Origin: Streptomyces leeuwenhoekii | GTDB taxonomy: Bacteria > Actinomycetota > Actinomycetes > Streptomycetales > Streptomycetaceae | NCBI RefSeq assembly: GCF_001013905.1 | Contig: NZ_LN831790.1 | Coordinates: 1,674,001 to 1,738,000, forward strand | Length of the DNA: 64,000 bases | Reading direction: 5' to 3' | Part shown: one piece after another, positions 18,337-29,796 of the stretch | Position numbering within the stretch: position 1 is the stretch's first letter | Layout: each line of letters begins with the position of its first letter | Notes under the pieces: generated by a model | What the model was told of the DNA's origin: nothing | Seen by the model: only the letters and a program-made list of their open reading frames with translations | Database searches by the model: none | Translations under genes and position numbers: made by a program

Positions 18337-18366
18337 CTCTACGCCCGTAGAGCAGGCCGTAGAGGG
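18337..18366. promoter_or_regulatory. Palindrome upstream of the pyrimidine-catabolism operon
   Basis: CTCTACGCCCGTAGAG (18337-18352) is an inverted repeat with 7-bp arms, and an extra half-site CCGTAGAGG follows at 18358-18366. It lies 30-60 bp upstream of the hydrolase start codon, where a repressor or activator would act. The regulator is unknown and not encoded nearby. Confidence 0.6.
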
Positions 18367-18555
18367 ACGAACGTAAGCCTCCCGGGCGGGCTTGCCAAGA
18401 CCATCGTCGCCCTGCCGGGGTGTCGATCGCGTTTCACACCCCTGTGGGTGAGCGGGTGGTGGGGAAGGCGGGCCTGGTGGGGCTGCTGAGGCCGATGGGG
18501 CGTGGTGGGGAGGGCCCCCAAGGTTCGGGGGGCGCGTCGGGCGCGCGGGCACCCG

Positions 18556-20001
18556 TCAGACGGTGAAGCCGGCGACGCGCAGGGCGTGCGCGAGGTCCCG
18601 GTGGCATTCCCCGGAGACGCCGCGGGCGGCCTCCAGCAGGAGCGGGATCAGCCGCCCCGGATCGGGCGCGGCGCTGCCGGCCGCGTCCTGCGGACTGCGC
18701 ACGCGTACGCAGGCGTCGAGCCATGCCCGCGCCGCACGATGGCGGCCCTGGGCGGCGAGCCCGAGCGCGGCCTGGCCGAGTTCGGCGACGGGCCGGGCCA
18801 CGCCCTGCCGCAGGATCTGCTCGGCGTCAACCTCGCGGCCGGCCGCCCGGAGCGCGTCGGCGGCGTCGACCAGCCGGTCCGCGGGCAGGGAGGCCGCCTC
18901 CCACAGCAGGGTCGTCCAGTCGGCGCCCAGCCCCGCCCGTCCCAGTTCCTCGGCCAGCAGCGGGAAGCGGACGGCGGGCCAGCGGGCGGCCTGTGCCAGC
19001 AGGGCGTGCGCCTCCCCGCCGCGGCCCTCGCCGCGCAGCCGGGCCAGTGCCGCCACGCTCCCGGCGACCTCCCGGCGGTCGTCCTCGGTGGGCGGCCGGA
19101 CCGGCGTCTCCGGCGGCGGCGTGCTCTCGGCGGCCCCGGCGAACCGCGCCCCGCGCGGGGTACGGCCGGAACCGGCCGCCGGTGCGGGCAGGTCCGGCAC
19201 GACGGCGGGCGGTACGGCGACGGGTACGGGCTCGCCGGCGGCCTCACCGGCGAAGCGGGCACCGCCGCGCCGCCGCTTGGGGCGGGCCGGGGCGCCGGAG
19301 ACCGGGGCCTGGGCCGGGAGGGCGCCTTGCCCCACGGGCGGCGGCGTGGGGCGCGCTTCCCCCGGCGCGGGGCGCGCTCCCGCAGGCGTGGGGTTCCCTC
19401 CCGCCGGCACGGGGCCCCCGTCCCTCGGCACGGGGGCCGGGGGCCAGTGCCGCGTCTCGGCACCCTGGAGGCCGTGGCCGCCGTACGCCCGGCGTTCCCA
19501 CTCGGTGATGCGCCCCCGGAGTTCGGCGCACCGGGCGGTCGCGCGCGCGTGATCGTCGTCGGCCCAGGCCAGCTCGGCACGGACGGCGTCGGCCTGCTCG
19601 CGGGTGGTGGCCGAGGCGAGCTGCCGCCGCAGCGCGGCCCGCCGTTCGGCGGCGTGGTGCCGCTCGCGCAGCATGTCCTCCAGCCGGTCCCCGAGTAATT
19701 CCCGGGCACCCGGCAGCGCGTCGTGCGCGGCGAGCGCGGCGGCGTGCAGCGCGCGGGCGCGGGCCGCCTCCTCGGCCACGGCACCGGCGTCGGCACCGCC
19801 CTGCGCGGCGAGGTCCTGGAGCAGCGCCTCGACCACGTCCCAGGGCGGCACCTGCCGGCCCTCCAGACAGGCCCGCATGCCGTCGGGATCGCGCCGCCAG
19901 AACACACCGCACCAGCCGCCACCCTGGTCCAGGCGGGCCAGCAGACCCGCGAGGCAGCGCGCGAACTCCCGCGGCGCGACGGGGTTCACCCCAACCGTCA
20001 T
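18556..20001 (-). CDS. Hypothetical protein, coiled-coil with Pro-rich centre
   Basis: A 481-residue protein that I cannot assign. Residues 1-90 form a compact domain (MTVGVNPVAPREFARCLAGL, WCGVFWRRDPDGMRACLEG). Residues 95-180 are alanine/arginine-rich and probably helical or coiled-coil. A long Pro/Ala/Gly-rich disordered part (about 190-310) contains the motif GARFAG twice. The last 160 residues are alpha-helical with a repeat-like LLxxA pattern. The ATG at 20001 is preceded by GGGAG at very short distance, so the exact start is uncertain. It appears to be a single-gene unit. Proteins of this build are common in Streptomyces, but no function is known to me. Confidence 0.7.
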   Translation of the reverse strand: MTVGVNPVAPREFARCLAGLLARLDQGGGWCGVFWRRDPDGMRACLEGRQVPPWDVVEALLQDLAAQGGADAGAVAEEAARARALHAAALAAHDALPGARELLGDRLEDMLRERHHAAERRAALRRQLASATTREQADAVRAELAWADDDHARATARCAELRGRITEWERRAYGGHGLQGAETRHWPPAPVPRDGGPVPAGGNPTPAGARPAPGEARPTPPPVGQGALPAQAPVSGAPARPKRRRGGARFAGEAAGEPVPVAVPPAVVPDLPAPAAGSGRTPRGARFAGAAESTPPPETPVRPPTEDDRREVAGSVAALARLRGEGRGGEAHALLAQAARWPAVRFPLLAEELGRAGLGADWTTLLWEAASLPADRLVDAADALRAAGREVDAEQILRQGVARPVAELGQAALGLAAQGRHRAARAWLDACVRVRSPQDAAGSAAPDPGRLIPLLLEAARGVSGECHRDLAHALRVAGFTV

Positions 20002-20249
20002 CTCCCACCCCCGCCAGACCGGAGCACTCCGGTCCGGAGTGAACACCAGCCGTGTTACAGGGCGGCTACGGCCAGTTTTCGGCCGCGGCGCGGGTCCGGC
20101 GGGCACCGAAGAGTGCCCGGTGAGCCGGAGCGGGCGCGGCGAGGGCCCCGTCGGCCGGCACGTCGGCCCGCCCGGTCACGCGCCACCGGCCCGCCCGTCA
20201 CGCGCCCACCGGTCCGGACGCACCGGCCGACGGGCGAGGACGAACCTCC

Positions 20250-20297
20250 CGGCGTACATCTCGGCGTACGTCCCGGCGTACATCTCGGCGTACGTCT
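20250..20297. repeat. Four 12-bp tandem units in a 337-bp gene-free stretch
   Basis: Units alternate CGGCGTACATCT and CGGCGTACGTCC/T at 20250, 20262, 20274 and 20286. No gene is supported between 20002 and 20338. The repeat lies about 40 bp beyond the stop of the XRE regulator gene. Confidence 0.7.
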
Positions 20298-20338
20298 CGA
20301 CCGGCATATCGACGGACCCGGCGGCGGGCGCGCCGGTG

Positions 20339-20599
20339 TCAGACCCCGGCGAGCGCGCAGCGCCCCGCCAGTTCGTCCATCGACAGTCCGAGGGCGTGGG
20401 CGACGGCGGCCACCGTGAAGAAGGCCGGGGTCGGGGCGCGACCCGTCTCGATCTTGCGGAGGGTCTCGGCGGAGATGCCCGCGCTCGCCGCGACGTCCGC
20501 CATGCTGCGGGCTCCGCGCGCCTCGCGCAGCAGCCGTCCGAGCCGCTCGCCGCGTTCGCGCTCTTCGGGGGTGAGAGGGGTACGCACCATGGCACCCAC
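20339..20599 (-). CDS. XRE-family HTH regulator
   Basis: An 86-residue DNA-binding protein, about the size of a single helix-turn-helix domain. The segment MADVAASAGISAETLRKIE is the HTH, with the typical GISAETLRKIETGRAPTP continuation into helix 4. Two starts are possible (20599 or 20590, the latter giving MVRTPLT). A perfect 12-bp palindrome lies 4-15 bp upstream of the first, so the protein probably represses its own gene. It is divergent from a decayed methionine aminopeptidase gene, presumably its former partner. Confidence 0.85.
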   Translation of the reverse strand: MGAMVRTPLTPEERERGERLGRLLREARGARSMADVAASAGISAETLRKIETGRAPTPAFFTVAAVAHALGLSMDELAGRCALAGV

Positions 20600-20602
20600 A
20601 GT

Positions 20603-20614
20603 AATACCGGTATT
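20603..20614. promoter_or_regulatory. Perfect AATACCGGTATT palindrome
   Basis: A 12-bp perfect inverted repeat in the 27-bp gap between the XRE gene and the divergent aminopeptidase remnant. It is AT-rich in an otherwise GC-rich region, overlaps the place where both promoters must lie, and has the size of an XRE operator. Autoregulation is inference. Confidence 0.7.
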
Positions 20615-20626
20615 GCAATTGGCGCG

Positions 20627-21153
20627 GTGAGGCTCACGACGGAGGCGTCGATCGACGCGATGTACGAGGCGGAGACTGCGGTGCCCAGCGGGACGGCCGG
20701 GTCGGCGGCTCGGCGATCAGCATCACCGTCGGCACCCCGCGCGTGGCGGACCTCCGCCTGGTCGAGACCGCCGAGCGGGCCCTCGCGACGGGCATCGAGG
20801 CGGCCGTGGCCGGCGACCGCGTCGGGGACATCGCCCACGCGATCGGCTCGCTGTGCCGGGCGGCGGGCTACGGCATCCCGGCCGGCCTCGGCGGCCGCCG
20901 GGCCGGCCGCCGGATGCACGAGGACCCGCCGGTGCCGAACGAGGCCCGCCCGGGCCGTGGGCTGCCCCTGCGCCCCGGCCTGGTGCCGGCGATCGAGCCG
21001 ATGCTGATCGGGGGCGGCGGGGACGGCTTCCACCCGGCGCCGGACGGCCGGTCCCTGTGCCCGGACGACGGCTCCCGCGCCGTCCACGCGGAGCACACGG
21101 TCCCGATCACCGAGGACGGACCGCGCCTGCTCACCGCTTGGGGAGAGGGCTGA
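20627..21153 (+). pseudogene. Decayed type I methionine aminopeptidase
   Basis: The reading frame beginning with GTG at 20627 encodes an N-terminal MAP-like piece (RLTTEASIDAMYEAE), then loses the frame near 20690. From about 20701 another frame continues with SITVGTPRVADLRLVE and runs to the TGA at 21153 with GRRMHEDPPVPNEARPGRG, PLRPGLVPAIEPML and HAEHTVPITEDG, the C-terminal half of a type I MAP. The segment with the two metal-binding aspartates and the first active-site histidine is deleted. The conserved GHGIGR reads GRRAGR, so the later active-site histidine is also gone; the two glutamates remain. It cannot be active. Deletion plus frameshift mark it as a pseudogene next to a still intact divergent regulator. 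Confidence 0.8.
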
Positions 21154-21310
21154 GGACCGGGCGCGGGGCGGGGCGCGAGGGGCGGTCGAGGCCGCCGTCG
21201 CCGGACGTGCCCGCCGGGGTGCGACGTGTCATCGTGGCATGAGCGGGCCCCGACCGGGTTACCCGGCCCCGGCACGTCGACCAGCGGAGGACACCGGAGG
21301 ACGGACAGCG

Positions 21311-23839
<2,529 letters not shown>

Positions 23840-23847
23840 GGTGACGG

Positions 23848-25653
23848 TCAGCGGGCCGGGCGGACCACCATCGCCGAGCCGCCGCCGCGCCGCTCCTTCT
23901 CGGCGGCGGCCAGCCACCGGCCGTCCGGCAGCCGCTGGATGCCCGTCGCCGCGCCGATCTCCGGGTTGGGCTTGAAGGAGTGCCCGATGGCCTCCAGCCG
24001 CCGCTGGGTCTCGGTGCCCTGAAGGGCCGGTTCCATCTCGGTCTGTGCCGCGTTGCGCTGGCTGACGCGCGGCGCGGCGATCGCGTCGACGAGCGGCAGG
24101 CCGCGGTCGAGGAACCCGGTCAGGGTCTGGAGCACCGTGGTGATGATGGTGGCGCCGCCGGGCGAGCCCAGTGCGACGACGGGCCTGGCGTGCCGGTCGA
24201 GCACGATCGTCGGCGCGATGGACGACCGGGGGCGCTTGCCGGGACCGGGCAGGTTGGGGTCGTGCACGGCCGGGTTGGCCGGGGCGAAGGAGAAGTCCGT
24301 CAGCTCGTTGTTGAGCAGGAAGCCCCGGCCGGGCACGGTGATGCCGCTGCCGCCGGTCTGCTCGATGGTGAGGGTGTAGGCGACCACGTTCCCCCACTTG
24401 TCCGCCGTCGTCAGGTGGGTGGTGTTCTCGCCCTCGTACGTCGTCGGGGCCGCCGTGCCGCCGCCCCCGCACCGGGCCGGGTGGCGCGGGTCGCCGGGCG
24501 CGAGGGGGCTGGTGAGGACCGCATCGTCCTTGATCAGGCACGCGCGGGAGTCGGCGTACCGCTGCGAGAGCAGCTCACGGGTCGGTACGTCCTCGAAGGC
24601 GGGGTCGCCGACCCAGCGGCCGCGGTCGGCGAAGGCGATCCGGCTGGCCTCGATGAAACGGTGCAGGTACTGGGCCTGGCTCGTCCGCTTCGCCGAAAGG
24701 TCGCCGCGCTCCAGGATGTTGAGGGCCTCGCCGACGGTGGTGCCCCCGGAGGACGAGGGCGCCATGGAGTAGACGTCGAGCCCTCGGTAGGAGGTCTTCG
24801 TGGGCGCCTGGAGTTTGGTGCGGTACACCGCCAGATCCTGGGCGGACAGGTCACCGGGGCGGGCGTTCCAGCCGGAGTCGGGGTCGACGGGCGGCTTGTC
24901 GACGGTGGCGACGATGTCCTCGCCGATGTCGCCCCGGTAGAGCGCGTCCACGCCCTTGCTGCCCAGCTCCCGGTAGGTGCGGGCCAGGTCGGGGTTCTTG
25001 AAGGTGGAGCCGATCGCCGGGAGGCTGCCGCCGGGCAGGAACAGCTCGGCGGTGTCGGGGAAGTACCGGAAACGGGCCTCGTTGGCGGCGGTCTGCTCGC
25101 GGAAGGTGGCGTCGACCGTGAAGCCGTCGCGGGCCAGCCGTTCGGCGGGCTTCAGCAGGGTGGCGAGCTTCCGGCTGCCCCACTTGTCCAGGACCGTCCG
25201 CCAGGTGGCGGGCGTGCCCGGGGTGCCGACCGCGAGGCCGCTGCTGACCGCTTCGGCGAACGGGATCGGCTTGCCGTTCTCGGTGAAGAGGTCCTTGCCG
25301 GCGGTCAGCGGTGCCGTCTCCCGGCCGTCCACGGCGTGCACGGTGCGGGACTTGGCGTCGTAGTAGACGAAGTAGCCGCCCCCGCCGATGCCGGCCGAGT
25401 AGGGCTCGGTGACGCCGAGCGCGGCGGCGGTGGCGACGGCCGCGTCGACGGCGTTGCCGCCCTTTCTCAGCACCTCGATGCCCGCGGCGGAGGCGTCCGG
25501 GTCGACGCTCGCCACCGCGCCGCCGTACCCGACGGCGACCGGTGACTTCTCGGGGGGCTGGGGCCGCGCGGTCGGCGGGGCCGCCGCCCCCACCGACACC
25601 ACGGCGGCCGAGACCGCCAGGACCGCCAGATTCCGCGCGACGGGACGACGCAT
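23848..25653 (-). CDS. ggt: Secreted gamma-glutamyltransferase
   Basis: A 601-residue Ntn-hydrolase proenzyme that transfers or hydrolyses gamma-glutamyl groups of glutathione and related compounds outside the cell. A signal peptide (about 1-26) precedes the large-subunit part. The autocleavage site and nucleophile is the threonine in GENTTHLTTAD (about residue 415). SGITVPGRGFLLNNEL and the later GSPGGATIIT loop are substrate-binding parts of the small subunit. The ATG at 25653 has GGAGG 5 nt upstream; a GTG six bases earlier is less well placed. It converges tightly on the clpC gene with no room for a separate terminator. Confidence 0.93.
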   Translation of the reverse strand: MRRPVARNLAVLAVSAAVVSVGAAAPPTARPQPPEKSPVAVGYGGAVASVDPDASAAGIEVLRKGGNAVDAAVATAAALGVTEPYSAGIGGGGYFVYYDAKSRTVHAVDGRETAPLTAGKDLFTENGKPIPFAEAVSSGLAVGTPGTPATWRTVLDKWGSRKLATLLKPAERLARDGFTVDATFREQTAANEARFRYFPDTAELFLPGGSLPAIGSTFKNPDLARTYRELGSKGVDALYRGDIGEDIVATVDKPPVDPDSGWNARPGDLSAQDLAVYRTKLQAPTKTSYRGLDVYSMAPSSSGGTTVGEALNILERGDLSAKRTSQAQYLHRFIEASRIAFADRGRWVGDPAFEDVPTRELLSQRYADSRACLIKDDAVLTSPLAPGDPRHPARCGGGGTAAPTTYEGENTTHLTTADKWGNVVAYTLTIEQTGGSGITVPGRGFLLNNELTDFSFAPANPAVHDPNLPGPGKRPRSSIAPTIVLDRHARPVVALGSPGGATIITTVLQTLTGFLDRGLPLVDAIAAPRVSQRNAAQTEMEPALQGTETQRRLEAIGHSFKPNPEIGAATGIQRLPDGRWLAAAEKERRGGGSAMVVRPAR

Positions 25654-25826
25654 CCGCACCTCCAGTGACAGGCCGTCCGGGCAGCTTAAATCATCATCAT
25701 GCTCGCGTCATGGATCTGCCGGACACGGCCCGTCGCCCGCCCACGCCGCGCCGGACCATGACCGACGGCGTGCGGCCTGCGCTCCCCGGGGTGGCTCGGG
25801 GGGCCGAGCCGCGCGCAGGCCCGCGG

Positions 25827-26237
25827 TCAGTACTCGGCGACCTCCGCGTAGAGCTGCGCCAACTGGGGCGCGCCGCTCGCGGCCCATTCCCGGCCGGCGG
25901 CCACGACGTCGAACTCACGGCCGGAGGCGAGCCGCACCACGGGCTGGCCGTCGCGCCGGATCCGCCAGACGGCACCGGCCACGGTGCGGACGATCACGGT
26001 GCCCAGATACAGCCCGGCGTCGTTGCCCAGCCAGGTCAGCGTCTCCACGTCGTCGCGCCAGCGCGGCACCATCTGGTCGAGCGCCTCCAGGGAGGCGGCG
26101 GAGTCGTCGAGCCGGACGCCGTCCCCGGACGCCTGGCAGCGGAGCAGCTCGCACTCGGCGAGCAGCTCGGCGATGCCCTCGGCGTCGGGAGCCGGCGCGG
26201 GTTCCTCGCGCCGGCCGCCCAGGAAGGGGATGTGCAT
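25827..26237 (-). CDS. Hypothetical protein, DUF6278-like
   Basis: A 136-residue soluble protein starting MHIPFLGGRREEPAPAPDAE. It is well conserved in style with Streptomyces proteins I associate with DUF6278; function unknown. The predicted order is helices (LLAECELLRC) followed by beta strands (LYLGTVIVRTV, RIRRDGQPVVRL). The ATG at 26237 was chosen because the upstream in-frame sequence is arginine- and cysteine-rich and unlike a protein. It is divergent from the SGNH hydrolase gene. No operon partner. Confidence 0.7.
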   Translation of the reverse strand: MHIPFLGGRREEPAPAPDAEGIAELLAECELLRCQASGDGVRLDDSAASLEALDQMVPRWRDDVETLTWLGNDAGLYLGTVIVRTVAGAVWRIRRDGQPVVRLASGREFDVVAAGREWAASGAPQLAQLYAEVAEY

Positions 26238-26460
26238 ACGTCCAGACTGGCATCGGCCCCGGCGGACGCACCACAGGCACGCGGACGGCCGATTCGGCCG
26301 ATTTTCGGCCGCTCCGGCGCCGGTCCGGCGCATGGCGCGTTGACCACCCGGCGCCGCTTCCCTACCTTCACGGTGCCTGCGTCGTACCGCCCGTCACCCC
26401 GACCGCCACATCCGCCGCGCTGTGACGCGTCGTCCGCTCGTCATCGGGAAGGAAGCGCCC

Positions 26461-28230
26461 ATGCGCCGAGGGGCCTGGAGCACCGCCGTCGTCCTCGCTC
26501 TGCTGGCCGCCGCGGTGCCGTCCACCTCCGCCGCACGGGCCGCGCCCGGGCCCGGCGCCGGCCCGCAGCCGCTGGAGCGGCTCTTCGACAACACCGCCGT
26601 CAGCGACGACGCCCGGCCGGGGCGGGCCGACTTCGACGGCACGGGAGCCTCCCTGTCGGCGCAGGACCTGGCCGCGGCCGGCTGGACGCCCGGCCGCACC
26701 CTCACCGTGCAGGGCGCCCGGCTGCGCTGGCCGCGACGGGCGGCGGGCGAGCCGGACAACGTGCGGGCGGCCGGGCAGAGCGTCCGCGTCACCGGACGCG
26801 GCGACGCACTCGCCTTCCTGGTCGCGGGCACCTCCGGCACCGCCGTGACCGGGACGGGCACGGTGACGTACGCCGACGGCACGAGCTCCGTCTACCGGCT
26901 CACCGCGCCCGACTGGCGCACCGGTCCGCTCGCCACCAAGGCGGTGGCGCTGCCGCACGTCAACACGCCCGGCGGGCAGCTCGCCGAGAAGGCGCGGCTG
27001 TACGTCGTGACCGCGCCGCTGGCCGCGGGCCGCCGAGTGACCTCGGTGCGGCTGCCGCGCGCGGCCGGCCTGCACGTGTTCGCGCTGTCGGTACGGGACG
27101 CCGGGCGGGGCTGGACCGGCGCCTGGGCGACGTCGACGTCCGGTCACCCGGCGGTGGGGCCGTGGTCCGGCCGGACGCTGCGCCTGGTGGTGCACACCTC
27201 GGTCGGCGGGCCGCGGGTGCGGGTGCGGTTCGACAACACCTTCGCCGCGGCGCCGGTACGGATCGGCGGTGCCACCGTGGCGGTGCGCGGGGCGGGCGCG
27301 GCGGCCCGGGAGGCGCCGGTGGCGCTGTCCTTCGGCGGCGCCCGCGGCGTCGACATCCCCGCGGGGGCGCAGGCGTACAGCGATCCGCTCGCCTTCACGG
27401 TGCCCGCCGGCCGCGATCTGCTGGTGAGCTTCCATCTGCCGGACACCGTGACGGCGGCGCCCGTGCACCGGCAGGCACTCCAGCGCTCCTACCTCAGCGA
27501 GCCGGGCGACCACACGGCGGACGGCACCGCCGGGCCGTACACCTCGACCCTGACCACCTGGCCCCTGCTGACCGGCGTGGACACCGGCGGCGGCCCCGGG
27601 TCGGTGGTGCTGCTCGGCGACTCGATCACCGACGGCGACCGGTCCACGGTGGACGCCAACCGCCGGTGGCCGGACGCGCTGGCCCGGCGCCTGCTCGCGC
27701 AGCGCGCGGTCCCCCGGTACGGGGTGCTCAACCACGGCATCTCCGGCAACCGGGTCACCGGCGACCGCTACCCCGGCGACGGGGTGTCCACGGACACGGC
27801 CGGGGTGAGCGCCCTGAACCGGTTCGACCGGGACGTCCTCGCCCAGACGTCCGTGCGCACGGCGGTGGTCTTCGAGGGCGTGAACGATCTGCTGGCGGGC
27901 ACGGACGCGCGGCGCGTGATCGGCGGCCTGCGGGAACTCGCCGAGCGCGGGCGCGCCCGGGGGCTGCGGATGCTGGGGGCGACCATCCTGCCCTGCGGGG
28001 GCAGGACGGGGTGCACGGCCGCCGTCGACGCGGAGCGCGCCGCGGTGAACGCGTGGCTGCGGGAGACGGACGCCTTCGACGCCGTGCTCGACTTCGACGC
28101 CGTGATCCGCGACCCGGCGCAGCCGGCCCGGATGCTCCCGGCGTACGACAGCGGCGATCACCTGCACCCCGGGGACGCGGGGCTGGCGGCGATCGCCGGC
28201 TCCGTGGACCTCGCCCTGCTCGCCGGATGA
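26461..28230 (+). CDS. Secreted SGNH/GDSL hydrolase
   Basis: A 589-residue secreted esterase/lipase-type protein. Signal peptide about 1-29. The N-terminal half (about 40-370) is beta-rich and possibly contains carbohydrate-binding folds. The catalytic SGNH domain (about 375-589) shows all four blocks: serine in GDSITDG, glycine in ISGNRV, asparagine in GVNDLL and histidine in DHLHPGD. In context with xylanases and pectate lyases, deacetylation of plant cell-wall polysaccharide is plausible, though nothing proves the substrate. The ATG at 26461 has AAGGAAG upstream. It converges on the exonuclease III gene with 16 bp between stops. Confidence 0.88.
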   Translation: MRRGAWSTAVVLALLAAAVPSTSAARAAPGPGAGPQPLERLFDNTAVSDDARPGRADFDGTGASLSAQDLAAAGWTPGRTLTVQGARLRWPRRAAGEPDNVRAAGQSVRVTGRGDALAFLVAGTSGTAVTGTGTVTYADGTSSVYRLTAPDWRTGPLATKAVALPHVNTPGGQLAEKARLYVVTAPLAAGRRVTSVRLPRAAGLHVFALSVRDAGRGWTGAWATSTSGHPAVGPWSGRTLRLVVHTSVGGPRVRVRFDNTFAAAPVRIGGATVAVRGAGAAAREAPVALSFGGARGVDIPAGAQAYSDPLAFTVPAGRDLLVSFHLPDTVTAAPVHRQALQRSYLSEPGDHTADGTAGPYTSTLTTWPLLTGVDTGGGPGSVVLLGDSITDGDRSTVDANRRWPDALARRLLAQRAVPRYGVLNHGISGNRVTGDRYPGDGVSTDTAGVSALNRFDRDVLAQTSVRTAVVFEGVNDLLAGTDARRVIGGLRELAERGRARGLRMLGATILPCGGRTGCTAAVDAERAAVNAWLRETDAFDAVLDFDAVIRDPAQPARMLPAYDSGDHLHPGDAGLAAIAGSVDLALLAG

Positions 28231-28246
28231 CAGGCCGAGCGGTGCC

Positions 28247-29026
28247 TCAGACGTCCAGGTCCACCACGACCGGGGCGTGGTCCGAGGCGCCCTTGCCCTT
28301 GCGCTCCTCACGGTCCACATAGGCGTCCTTGACCGCCTGGGCGAAGGGCGCGTTGCCGTAGACCAGGTCGATCCGCATGCCGCGGTTCTTGGGGAAGCAG
28401 AGCTGGCGGTAGTCCCAGTACGTGAACGGGTGCTCGTACTTCAGCGGGCGCGGCACCACGTCCGACAGGCCGGTCTCGCGCAGCGCGGCCAGGGCGGCGC
28501 GCTCGGCCGGGGTGACGTGGGTGGCGCCCTCGAAGGCGGCGCGGTCGTACACGTCGTCGTCGGTCGGGGCCACGTTGTAGTCGCCCATCACCGCGAACGG
28601 GCGGCTGCCCGCCGCGTCGCCGGCGACCGCCGCGCGCAGCGCCTCGAACCACTGGAGCTTGTACGCGTAGTGCGGGTGCTCCACCTCGCGGCCGTTGGGC
28701 ACGTACACCGACCAGACACGGACCGGGCCGCAGGTGGCGGAGATCGCCCGGGGCTCCTGCGCGCCCTCGTAACCGGGGTCGCCGGGCAGGCCCTTGACCA
28801 CGTCCTCGATGCCGACGCGGGAGAGCACCGCGACGCCGTTCCACCGGCCGGTGGCGTGCACGGCCGCCTCGTAGCCCAGCTCGCGCAGCTCGGCGAACGG
28901 GAACTGCTCCTCGGCGACCTTGGCCTCCTGGAGGCAGAGCACGTCCGTGCCGCTGCTCTCCAGCCAGGCCAGCAGCCTCGGCAGGCGGGCGGTGATCGAG
29001 TTCACGTTCCAGGTCGCGATGCGCAT
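28247..29026 (-). CDS. xth: Exodeoxyribonuclease III
   Basis: A 259-residue AP endonuclease/3'-5' exonuclease of base-excision repair, full length. Motifs run in the usual order: MRIATWNVNSI at the N-terminus (metal/Asn), LCLQEAKV (metal-binding Glu), YVPNGREV (catalytic Tyr), GDYNVAPTD (Asp/Asn pair), RIDLVYG and the terminal SDHAPVV (catalytic His). It starts at the ATG at 29026 and is followed on the same strand by an MBL-fold gene and the pcaL-like gene upstream, 63 bp away, which may be cotranscribed. Confidence 0.95.
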   Translation of the reverse strand: MRIATWNVNSITARLPRLLAWLESSGTDVLCLQEAKVAEEQFPFAELRELGYEAAVHATGRWNGVAVLSRVGIEDVVKGLPGDPGYEGAQEPRAISATCGPVRVWSVYVPNGREVEHPHYAYKLQWFEALRAAVAGDAAGSRPFAVMGDYNVAPTDDDVYDRAAFEGATHVTPAERAALAALRETGLSDVVPRPLKYEHPFTYWDYRQLCFPKNRGMRIDLVYGNAPFAQAVKDAYVDREERKGKGASDHAPVVVDLDV

Positions 29027-29089
29027 GCCTCACAACCTACCCGGCGGCACCGACAACCCTCCCCCGCCGGGTCCCGCCCGCGCTCCGGC

Positions 29090-29728
29090 TCACACCTCGG
29101 CGCTGTCCCCCGGCGTCAGCCGCAGGTGCTCCGCGCCGCCGAGCTGCCCGATCTGCCGGTCGTAGATCGGGCGGGCGAGGTCGGTCAGGAGGGCGTCGTG
29201 GATGTCGTAGGCGCGCCGCGGCCGGACCTCGCGGACGTAGTCGATCACCTCGGAGATCTTGTTCCAGGGGGCCATCACCGGCAGCATCAGGGTCTCCACC
29301 GGGTGGCCGGGGACGGTGAGGGCGTCGCCGGGGTGGAAGACCTTTCCGCCGTCGATCAGGAAGCCGACGTTGGTGATCCGCGGGATGTCCGGGTGGATCA
29401 CCGCGTGCAGCTCGCCGTGGACCTGGACGTCGAATCCGGCGGCGGTGAAGGTGTCGCCGTGGCCGACGGTGTGCACGCGGCCCGGGAACGCCGCGGAGAT
29501 CTTCTCCGCGACCGCCTTCAGGGTCCAGATCCGCGCGGCCGGGTTGATCTCCATCGCGGCCCGCAGCCGCAGCTCGTCGAAGTGGTCGGGGTGCTCGTGG
29601 GTGACGAGGATCGCGTCCGCGCCGAGCGCGGCGTCCTCCTCGCTGAATCCGCCCGGGTCCAGGACGAGCGTCTGCCCGTCCTTCTCCAGCCGGACGCAGG
29701 CGTGCGACTTCTTGATGAGCTTCGTCAT
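29090..29728 (-). CDS. MBL-fold metallo-hydrolase
   Basis: A 212-residue metallo-beta-lactamase-fold protein similar to UlaG/RNase Z-type small hydrolases. The metal motif HxHxDH is THEHPDHFDE at about residues 44-53; further ligands are in GVGFLIDGGKVFHPGD (Asp) and the late HDALL histidine. Substrate unknown; many such proteins are annotated as Zn-dependent hydrolases. The ATG at 29728 begins MTKLIKKSHACVRLE, typical for the family. It lies between pcaL and xth in the same direction. Confidence 0.85.
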   Translation of the reverse strand: MTKLIKKSHACVRLEKDGQTLVLDPGGFSEEDAALGADAILVTHEHPDHFDELRLRAAMEINPAARIWTLKAVAEKISAAFPGRVHTVGHGDTFTAAGFDVQVHGELHAVIHPDIPRITNVGFLIDGGKVFHPGDALTVPGHPVETLMLPVMAPWNKISEVIDYVREVRPRRAYDIHDALLTDLARPIYDRQIGQLGGAEHLRLTPGDSAEV

Positions 29729-29796
29729 GGGTCCATCCTGCCTCCGCCGCACCGCCGGAGCGCGCCCGGCCGCCGCGGTCCGCGCACGCTCCCGGC

